DNA of 26,019 nt from Trichoplax adhaerens (lineage: Eukaryota; Placozoa; Uniplacotomia; Trichoplacea; Trichoplacidae), in NCBI RefSeq assembly GCF_000150275.1, contig NW_002060955.1, positions 1,885,503-1,911,521 on the forward strand. The letters run 5' to 3'. Below are positions 23,701-26,019 of this stretch, in pieces. Made by a program: the position numbers and the translations under genes. The notes below the pieces were generated by a model, which saw only the letters and a list, made by a program, of their open reading frames with translations, was not told where the DNA came from and searched no databases. The number at the start of each line of letters is the position of its first letter. The first letter of the stretch is position 1.

Positions 23701-24100
23701 TAACTATTAATTCAGTATGTATATATGTGTCTCTGTCATAAAAAGTCAGAGCTATATTAAAATACAGTATATCTAAATTAGAATTTAAGTAAATAAGGAT
23801 AGGCTAACAGAATTATCCTAACCTAGATGTTTCTACTCTAATAAAGTATATAACACTGTCACAGAGTGACTTACAGTTGCTTTAGACTTTTTAGGCAATT
23901 AAAAGATCCACTTTCAATAACTTGCAATCGGTTAGCTTCTAAAGACCTTTTGACAGAGAACATGATGGTATAATAGAAGTTATTGTTACCGTTTTTCATT
24001 AGTAACCTCCAAAAATCGAAAACCTTACAAATTGGTTAGATGTGATAATCCACAGAATGCATCAGTTTCAATGACTTCAATGAGGCTGCTAGTAATGTTC
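4607..24100 (-). CDS. LGR-type GPCR gene with about 50 LRR exons (gene B)
   Basis: Multi-exon gene model: about 50 one-LRR exons followed by a hinge/7TM exon. Receptors of this family (glycoprotein-hormone, relaxin and LGR4-6 receptors) bind extracellular ligands through the LRR ectodomain and signal through G proteins at the plasma membrane. All LRR exons share intron phase 2, as does the 5' edge of the 7TM exon, so they splice in frame in order. The LRRs follow xLxxNxLxxIxxxxFxxLxxLxxL. The 5' end (signal peptide, LRR N-cap or LDLa module) was not found. The stretch could also be two genes, with a boundary in the gap at 8302-9601 or 19125-20077, but no other 7TM, hinge or stop exon is visible to end an upstream gene. 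The family assignment is firm; the single-transcript model is inference. Confidence 0.65.
5888..5959 (-). CDS. LRR exon 50 (last before hinge/7TM)
   Basis: 72 nt, donor GTAAA/GTAAG-type (cttac on the plus strand), acceptor AG. Reads DLRKNWLGEVSRESFYGP... and its last 2 nt plus the first nt of the 7TM exon give Ile, leading directly into the LTNRPYFCC hinge. The 110-bp intron between them is among the shortest here. Confidence 0.9.
5960..7110. other. 1.15-kb intron, no exon recognised
   Basis: AT-rich, lying between exons 49 and 50. One cttac at about 6690 precedes a weak, stopped LRR-like frame that I do not call. The upper end (about 7030-7110) is similar to 640-706. Confidence 0.45.
7111..7182 (-). 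CDS. LRR exon 49
   Basis: 72 nt; reads DASRNKISTLQERCFRGL.... It has a diverged paralogue at 707-782 in the second gene. Confidence 0.9.
7284..7358 (-). CDS. LRR exon 48
   Basis: 75 nt, using a GTGAG donor (ctcac at 7279-7283); reads NISGNIIEELCYQAIAKL... and continues FPNVRE. A cttac further in (7290) would cut the repeat short, so GTGAG is preferred. Paralogue at 879-959. Confidence 0.85.
7537..7608 (-). CDS. LRR exon 47
   Basis: 72 nt; reads SLSNNKLEKIYSSLSIRY.... The first 25 or so bases on the plus strand match 1127-1152, where the duplicated copy breaks off. Confidence 0.88.
8044..8121 (-). CDS. LRR exon 46
   Basis: 78 nt (26 residues, longer than usual); reads SLDGNSICEFDMVDISNK.... 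The SLDGN start fits the LRR frame; the second half is atypical for an LRR. Confidence 0.78.
8233..8301 (-). CDS. LRR exon 45
   Basis: 69 nt; reads HLNNCNISSIPQKAFAFD... with the Asn-Ile core. It is the last LRR before a 1.3-kb gap toward higher coordinates. Confidence 0.88.
8643..8670. repeat. Two overlapping hairpins
   Basis: TGTTGT-ag-ACAACA at 8643-8656 overlaps CAACAGT-cctta-ACTGTTG at 8652-8670; the two could be alternative folds. Confidence 0.6.
8733..8750. repeat. Perfect 7-bp hairpin
   Basis: ATGGTGC-gatt-GCACCAT. Confidence 0.65.
8752..8849. repeat. 98-bp unit with 11-bp terminal inverted repeats
   Basis: AATGTGTGATA at 8752-8762 and TATCACACATT at 8839-8849 are perfect inverted repeats enclosing an ATTAATTAAT-rich middle. 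It could be a very small non-autonomous element or a structured RNA. Confidence 0.5.
9602..9682 (-). CDS. LRR exon 44
   Basis: 81 nt (27 residues); reads DVSENPITLDTLMKDLSD.... Two other AGs lie within reach (9674, 9681 on the plus strand); 9682 is chosen because it restores the DVSENPI start and the phase. Confidence 0.78.
9887..9952 (-). CDS. LRR exon 43, GTACG donor
   Basis: 66 nt; reads KLAGNEWNADIKEMAAIT.... The donor is GTACGT rather than GTAAG. Length, phase and the LxxN core all fit. Confidence 0.82.
10107..10172 (-). CDS. LRR exon 42
   Basis: 66 nt with the nearest AG; reads LIANGIDMKKDFLDKLNL.... An alternative acceptor gives 75 nt (to 10181), adding YTR at the front; both keep phase. 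Confidence 0.75.
10285..10356 (-). CDS. LRR exon 41
   Basis: 72 nt; reads ILAHNNIKRFDPDCDGLF.... Confidence 0.88.
10493..10558 (-). CDS. LRR exon 40
   Basis: 66 nt; reads DLAKNKISNLTCSGLPPV..., a clean 22-residue LRR. Confidence 0.88.
10932..10985 (-). CDS. Short LRR exon 39 (tentative)
   Basis: 54 nt, GTAAT donor; reads IFNNLISRLQFLQKYSQ. It keeps phase 2 at both ends and the Asn-x-Ile core but lacks about six residues of a normal repeat. It could be a genuine short unit or a skipped remnant. Confidence 0.5.
11011..11079 (-). CDS. LRR exon 38
   Basis: 69 nt; reads DLSDNEIKLSVQDDLGLT.... Confidence 0.88.
11163..11234 (-). CDS. LRR exon 37
   Basis: 72 nt; reads YLSNNGIESLQNKPFSRY.... Confidence 0.9.
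11302..11373 (-). CDS. LRR exon 36
   Basis: 72 nt; reads NLNANRIEKITEIFNITL..., separated from exon 37 by an intron of only 67 bp. NIT is a possible N-glycosylation site. Confidence 0.88.
11517..11585 (-). CDS. LRR exon 35
   Basis: 69 nt; reads YLQNNQISNVNPILKGLQ.... Confidence 0.9.
11676..11744 (-). CDS. LRR exon 34
   Basis: 69 nt; reads YLDDNLISTLSENYFMNT.... A nearer AG would cut off YLDD and break the phase, so the farther acceptor is used. Confidence 0.86.
11952..12023 (-). CDS. LRR exon 33
   Basis: 72 nt; reads SLASNRIHRVNSNDFKNL..., a canonical 24-residue LRR. Confidence 0.92.
12024..12529. other. 506-bp intron, no exon called
   Basis: Contains a weak LRR-like frame near 12085-12150 that has stops; not called. 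Confidence 0.45.
12530..12595 (-). CDS. LRR exon 32
   Basis: 66 nt; reads ILQNNKLQKLDFIGKLSQ..., a 22-residue repeat without the usual Phe. Confidence 0.87.
12783..12854 (-). CDS. LRR exon 31
   Basis: 72 nt; reads NISSNMLSNIDTKALEPL.... Confidence 0.9.
12999..13082 (-). CDS. LRR exon 30 (long)
   Basis: 84 nt (28 residues), the longest LRR exon; reads DLTSNRYSNIKSVKDSFI.... A 72-nt version is possible with a nearer AG at 13071 but loses the DLTSN start. Confidence 0.8.
13216..13287 (-). CDS. LRR exon 29
   Basis: 72 nt; reads NLSYNKFHESKPLNFSTL.... Confidence 0.9.
13319..13362. repeat. GATATT-rich simple repeat
   Basis: Degenerate GATATT/GATATG units in the intron between exons 28 and 29; similar words recur near 13750. 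Confidence 0.55.
13470..13532 (-). CDS. LRR exon 28 (short)
   Basis: 63 nt; reads DLTNNYISEIRYLDFADC.... Three residues shorter than the standard unit but phase is kept. Confidence 0.82.
13815..13874 (-). CDS. LRR exon 27 (degenerate)
   Basis: 60 nt with the nearer AG, or 75 nt to 13889; both keep phase. Reads LNVHNGSVERSRNSPVIK.... The LRR core is weak, though the frame is open and the splice sites are good. Confidence 0.6.
14045..14116 (-). CDS. LRR exon 26, GTATG donor
   Basis: 72 nt; donor GTATGC; reads QLSGNPIRNFPEFQLPNV.... Confidence 0.87.
14300..14371 (-). CDS. LRR exon 25, GTGAG donor
   Basis: 72 nt; donor GTGAG; reads RLQTNAISHIDENTFTGL.... Confidence 0.92.
14372..15015. other. 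644-bp intron, nothing recognised
   Basis: AT-rich; no splice-bracketed LRR frame on either strand. Confidence 0.5.
15016..15087 (-). CDS. LRR exon 24
   Basis: 72 nt; reads NLNENEIPRLNAGQFKHL.... Confidence 0.92.
15171..15242 (-). CDS. LRR exon 23
   Basis: 72 nt; reads DLTDNKLKRFSSTIFSPL.... Intron to exon 24 is 83 bp. Confidence 0.92.
15292..15367 (-). pseudogene. Decayed LRR exon inside an intron
   Basis: A donor-like cttac and an AG bracket 76 nt that still read SNKRNDIFFLDSFQQL but then hit a stop, with another stop before the donor. The length is not a multiple of 3. It sits in the intron between exons 22 and 23 and must be skipped for the array to stay open. Confidence 0.65.
15562..15633 (-). 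CDS. LRR exon 22
   Basis: 72 nt; reads RLAFNSISSINDTAFEDL.... Confidence 0.92.
15816..15887 (-). CDS. LRR exon 21, GTAAT donor
   Basis: 72 nt; donor GTAATC; reads TIINVRLNSLDAYQFSGL.... Val replaces the usual Asn at repeat position 5. Confidence 0.8.
16152..16223 (-). CDS. LRR exon 20
   Basis: 72 nt; reads VMNNNNISNLPTKLFKSM.... Two AGs 2 nt apart exist; the one giving 72 nt keeps phase. Confidence 0.9.
16447..16518 (-). CDS. LRR exon 19, GTACG donor
   Basis: 72 nt; donor GTACGT; reads YLNSNNIDSVAPTTFQNL.... Confidence 0.9.
16616..16684 (-). CDS. LRR exon 18
   Basis: 69 nt; reads RLDRNNLSHVHPQTLCAP.... The only exon of the distal half that is not 72 nt. Confidence 0.85.
16685..17227. other. 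543-bp intron with one hairpin
   Basis: No exon seen. It contains AGTAATCA-ttta-TGATTACT, a perfect 8-bp stem, at 16840-16859. Confidence 0.5.
17228..17299 (-). CDS. LRR exon 17
   Basis: 72 nt; reads RASLNKLVSIEDGTFCDF.... Strikingly like the exon at 1180-1251 of the second gene (RTSANKLVAIENNTFCSL). Confidence 0.92.
17562..17633 (-). CDS. LRR exon 16
   Basis: 72 nt; reads SLSGNDLTHIQRDHVNGL.... The frame stays open upstream into the intron (to 17824), which is read-through, not extra coding sequence. Confidence 0.92.
17844..17915 (-). CDS. LRR exon 15, GTGAG donor
   Basis: 72 nt; donor GTGAG; reads ELADNKIRIIENGSFTKL.... Confidence 0.92.
18149..18220 (-). CDS. LRR exon 14, GTATG donor
   Basis: 72 nt; donor GTATGT; reads FLTDNSLSIIKPSYFVNL.... 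Confidence 0.9.
18568..18639 (-). CDS. LRR exon 13, GTATG donor
   Basis: 72 nt; donor GTATGC; reads SVISNQITNIDEDTFKPT.... Confidence 0.88.
18640..19052. other. 413-bp intron, no exon called
   Basis: A minus-strand frame of about 56 codons ends near 18750. It has no LRR pattern and no convincing splice sites. Confidence 0.45.
19053..19124 (-). CDS. LRR exon 12
   Basis: 72 nt; reads DLNDNKLPKLSNGSLACL.... It borders the 953-bp gap that holds the 143-codon plus-strand reading frame. Confidence 0.92.
19188..19619 (+). CDS. Hypothetical 143-codon plus-strand frame
   Basis: Open frame from ATG to TAG in the gap between LRR exons 11 and 12, opposite in strand to the receptor gene. It is rich in Cys, Thr and Asn with a run of four Tyr near the end, and its second half is richer in C on the plus strand than its surroundings. 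I recognise no family. A hydrophobic stretch at about residues 35-50 (LILHVNVTLYLLLC) could be membrane-spanning. It may be chance, a nested gene or part of an insertion. Confidence 0.25.
   Translation: MNKNFKPEFMWYCKKLTSDEFIVAFLLDVVSKNKLILHVNVTLYLLLCTRAIYVPQFHFCNKVTYSKSLKVATDLNARLLNLTYTEEDSKNETFISKDTSTTCYHTTQLKCSHLCRNSLICKQQQYYYYTLPGETSRTEMFLT
19620..20077. other. Remainder of the 953-bp gap
   Basis: AT-rich. A strong minus-strand donor (GTAAGA) at 19694-19699 follows a short open stretch with no clear acceptor phase; not called. Confidence 0.4.
20078..20149 (-). CDS. LRR exon 11
   Basis: 72 nt; reads SIHNNDIEFIEIETFCSM.... Confidence 0.92.
20595..20666 (-). CDS. LRR exon 10
   Basis: 72 nt; reads QLFQNKIKKLERYTFACT.... 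A second AG 4 nt inside the exon would shift phase; the outer one gives the correct 72 nt. Confidence 0.88.
20778..20849 (-). CDS. LRR exon 9
   Basis: 72 nt; reads KLEQNSITYVEPYSFCGM.... Confidence 0.92.
20850..21365. other. 516-bp intron, no exon called
   Basis: Includes a plus-strand T-tract ending in ttttag at about 20980-20995, acceptor-like, but only a 28-codon frame follows. Confidence 0.4.
21366..21437 (-). CDS. LRR exon 8
   Basis: 72 nt; reads DIAGNHLKIVRRSAFVGL.... Confidence 0.92.
21682..21753 (-). CDS. LRR exon 7
   Basis: 72 nt; reads YLEYNVIEDIEPNSFRNL.... Confidence 0.92.
21917..21988 (-). CDS. LRR exon 6, GTTTG donor
   Basis: 72 nt; reads NLKGNRLKVVKNESLACL.... The donor would be GTTTGT, weaker than the others; length, phase and repeat are perfect. 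Confidence 0.85.
22211..22282 (-). CDS. LRR exon 5
   Basis: 72 nt; reads RLKHNAISTIETNSLCGL.... Confidence 0.92.
22572..22643 (-). CDS. LRR exon 4
   Basis: 72 nt; reads ILDNNRLKTMSEGDFGCL.... Confidence 0.92.
22755..22826 (-). CDS. LRR exon 3
   Basis: 72 nt; reads TLRSNALTHIQPKAFCML.... The intron toward exon 2 is 1,048 bp because it carries the LTR-like element at 23381-23863. Confidence 0.92.
22827..23380. other. Intron segment beside the LTR-like element
   Basis: AT-rich; no exon recognised. Confidence 0.5.
23381..23863 (-). mobile_element. Solo LTR-like element, copy B (inverted)
   Basis: 483 bp, clearly similar to copy A in reverse complement at both ends (for example the block 23640-23863 against about 172-400, and 23381-23430 against 569-619). 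It has TGTCACAA and TGTCACA ends and imperfect 5-bp flanks (4 of 5). It keeps the TATA-like box (23429-23440) but differs from copy A by two internal indels of 100 bp or more. It lies in the intron between LRR exons 2 and 3. Confidence 0.65.
23875..23946 (-). CDS. LRR exon 2
   Basis: 72 nt; reads SLEANRLQVIESGSFNCL.... Its donor (23870-23874) lies only 6 bp from the end of the LTR-like element. Confidence 0.92.
24029..24100 (-). CDS. LRR exon 1 (most distal seen)
   Basis: 72 nt; reads NITSSLIEVIETDAFCGL.... NIT is a possible N-glycosylation site. The 1-nt leftover at its start means at least one more coding exon must lie upstream, but none was recognised. Confidence 0.9.
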
Positions 24101-24690
24101 CTGAGACGCAATTAAAGTTAAGGGTGGCATTGTAAGACTTTCTTTGCTTAATATCTGTTATGTAAGTAGCAGAAATAAACTATAATTCTTGAATTGTAAT
24201 CTATCATTTTATAATTTGATAATGAAAGTAATCAATTCATTACATCTATGCCTTTCTGCTTCTATGATTCAAGATTTGCATTCACCTGTTATTTATTGTC
24301 AGTACAATATATATTTACTGTAGATGTTGCGACTCGAGTTTTGATTATTTGAAACGGTGATAAAATCTTTACTCCGATATACGTTGCCGTACTGTTATAA
24401 AGGCGAGTTACTGGTATTTGCTATTATTTGCACTAAAGTAATATCCTACGACCAATCAATAAATTCAATCCCGCAAACTGGATCAGAGAAAGGTTCTATT
24501 AAAATAGATTTACCTTGCAGTTAAAATACCATTACTACTCTATTTGTGAGATAAGTCATTTTACACGTATTGGCTAGCGCTGAAATTGGTGGTAATAATA
24601 TGTTTCTCATGCTGTAGTACACTTAGTAATATTTGCTATTGTTATGAGCTAGATACTGCTTAGAATGTCGTAAATTTCTTCATATTTCGG

Positions 24691-24769
24691 CATTTTGCAA
24701 ATTGACTAGGCATTTCGCGAATTGACTAGGCATTTCGTGAATTGACTAGGCATTTCGCGAATTGACTGG
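24691..24769. repeat. Tandem repeat, 20 bp x 4
   Basis: Unit CATTTCGCGAATTGACTAGG, four nearly identical copies; the first has TTGCAA in place of TCGCGA and the last is truncated. The low divergence suggests recent expansion. Confidence 0.9.
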
Positions 24770-25497
24770 ATTTCGTACTTGGACGGTAACAATATTGTAG
24801 AGATCATTCATGTTATTTAAGATCCAATACGTCACGGAGCAGTAAGACTTATGATAGTGTTTGTAAATAAGATAGGATTATATTTTCGAAATAAATAACA
24901 TCGATAGATCTAATATGCTACTAAGTATACTAGATGTTGATTGTGTGAGTCATCTAGCCAAATTAGTATTGATTAATTTGATATTTTTTCTGAAACGTAC
25001 TCTTTTTGAACCTGCATTCATCAATTTAAATGAGTAAACTTGAAAATAGAAATTTTTGGTGAGGACGTAACTTCATGTAATTACTGCCTTGTGTTTGTTA
25101 AGTTAAAAAATAAATACACTGCCATATTTAACGTTAGGTTTCGATTGTGAGTAATGAGCACAAACTTCTAAATAATTTTGGCATAAACTACCATGAAATG
25201 CTCATTTAACGTTTTGACTGAAAGCATATTGGCGTAAATAAACGATTCAAGAAATTCCATTCAAAAAACATTTCCGTATCTTATATCAAAGTTTGATGAA
25301 TAGAATTCTGCCCTTTCAAAAAGAAGAATATGTTCTTACAGTTTAACATTGTTGATTAATTTAAAAAATAATCATTTATGACAGCATCTTAGGCAGATCC
25401 TATTACTGCAGCCTAGCTGATTCTTTAGGAACTAATCAGCGACGCAAACTACTCTGTGTGCTTCTAATAAAGTTACAAGATACTAATGAATTCTCTT

Positions 25498-25535
25498 GGC
25501 CTCTTTACGATGCAACGGTATGGGTAAAGAAGGCC
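25498..25535. repeat. Hairpin
   Basis: GGCCTCTTTAC and GTAAAGAAGGCC pair over 11 of 12 positions around a 15-nt loop. Confidence 0.6.
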
Positions 25536-25582
25536 ATAGTGGTCTAAAACCTCCTTCTATCTTAAAACTTGGCGATAAGGTG

Positions 25583-25604
25583 TCACGGTACCTTTTTGCC
25601 GTGA
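25583..25604. repeat. Hairpin
   Basis: TCACGG and CCGTGA form a perfect 6-bp stem around 10 nt including a T-run. Confidence 0.5.
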
Positions 25605-25617
25605 TGAGTTAGAAGTG

Positions 25618-25702
25618 TTATGGTGTTTGTTATAGATAGAAATTGAAGTATTATGGTGTTTGTTATTGATGGAAATTGATGTTTTATGATGTTTGTTAGT
25701 AA
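25618..25702. repeat. Tandem repeat, 33 bp x about 2.6
   Basis: Unit starts TTATGGTGTTTGTTAT; two full copies and one partial. On the plus strand each full unit holds a tiny frame, MVFVID-x-N then stop. It lies inside the C-free tract. Confidence 0.8.
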
Positions 25703-25820
25703 GGTGTTTTGATGATCAACTCTCCTTAGTTATTTTGTATGTATTCGAATAGGAGGATAGACTAGATAAATATAAATCTTGATGATGTGCAACCTTTGTG
25801 TTAGAGAGTTGTTTATGCTG

Positions 25821-25839
25821 ACACGATTTGTAGTCGTGT
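25821..25839. repeat. Hairpin
   Basis: ACACGA and TCGTGT form a 6-bp stem around a 7-nt loop. Confidence 0.45.
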
Positions 25840-26019
25840 TGTAAGATTATTACTGGATAGGAGGTTATGGTTGTGAGATCTCCTACGTGAGATTAATGTA
25901 AATAGTAAATATCTTAGAAATTATATAAAGGCTAACTATGATGCCATGTGGACGAGGAGAAAGGCATAGAAAAGAATAAACTGTAGTGATAGTTATCTGT
26001 TCAAAAGCCTACGCTCAAC

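Larger units (their letters stand above)
24101..26019. other. 5' flank of the LRR array, no gene recognised
   Basis: The missing N-terminal exon(s) and promoter should lie here or beyond the window. A splice-bracketed LRR-like frame at 25340-25412 has an in-frame stop. The last 550 bp differ from the rest in being G+T-rich on the plus strand, with hairpins at 25498-25535, 25583-25604 and 25821-25839. Confidence 0.45.

Noticed and set aside
24560-24640. Minus-strand ATG with a short hydrophobic start, as signal-peptide exon
   Set aside because: Too short a hydrophobic run, and no donor giving phase 2 before the stop.
25340-25412. LRR-like frame behind a GTAAG donor in the 5' flank
   Set aside because: In-frame TGA and a length that does not keep phase.
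1-26019. Bacterial features such as operons, Shine-Dalgarno sites or CRISPR arrays
   Set aside because: Introns and a 7TM receptor show that this is animal nuclear DNA; the short tandem repeats lack spacer structure.

Overview
This window looks like nuclear DNA of an intron-rich, AT-rich animal. The visible coding units are short exons bounded by GT...AG splice sites, and the recognisable protein is a leucine-rich-repeat G-protein-coupled receptor (LGR/relaxin-receptor type). Introns of about 100-600 bp, high AT and an enlarged LGR family suggest an early-branching metazoan, possibly a placozoan. That assignment is an inference; other AT-rich invertebrates are possible.

Nearly everything coding lies on the minus strand. 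The anchor is one large 3' exon (4607-5777) that encodes the cysteine-rich hinge, seven transmembrane helices and the cytoplasmic tail of an LGR. Upstream of it, rising in coordinate from 5888 to 24100, I read about 50 small exons that each encode one leucine-rich repeat (LRR). Almost all are multiples of 3, begin with 1 nt and end with 2 nt of a split codon, and so can be spliced together in frame. If they form one transcript, the ectodomain has about 50 LRRs (roughly 1.15-1.2 thousand residues) before the receptor domain, against about 10 in relaxin receptors and 17 in LGR4-6. No second 7TM exon, hinge exon or LRR-array stop is visible inside the array. No signal peptide, LRR N-cap or LDLa exon was found either, so the 5' end and the single-gene model remain open.

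The array has two parts. The distal part (about 14.0-24.1 kb) is almost all 72-nt exons (24-residue LRRs), many with a Cys after the conserved Phe. The membrane-proximal part (about 7.2-13.9 kb) has exons of 54-84 nt and fewer such Cys. Several exons use donors other than GTAAG (GTATG, GTACG, GTAAT, GTTTG).

Below the receptor stop codon, 707-3492 holds LRR exons of a second minus-strand gene, whose 3' end lies outside the window. About 640-1152 of it is a diverged direct copy of about 7030-7562; the similarity ends inside an exon, and one exon carries a 4-nt insertion at its donor. At least two decayed LRR exons with stops lie in introns.

Two copies of a 450-480 bp element with TG...CA ends, a TATA box and 5-bp flanking repeats lie in opposite orientation at 172-619 and 23381-23863; they look like solo LTRs. 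The high-coordinate end (24101-26019) has no recognised gene but holds a 4 x 20-bp tandem repeat, a 33-bp tandem repeat inside a 116-nt stretch with no C, and several hairpins.
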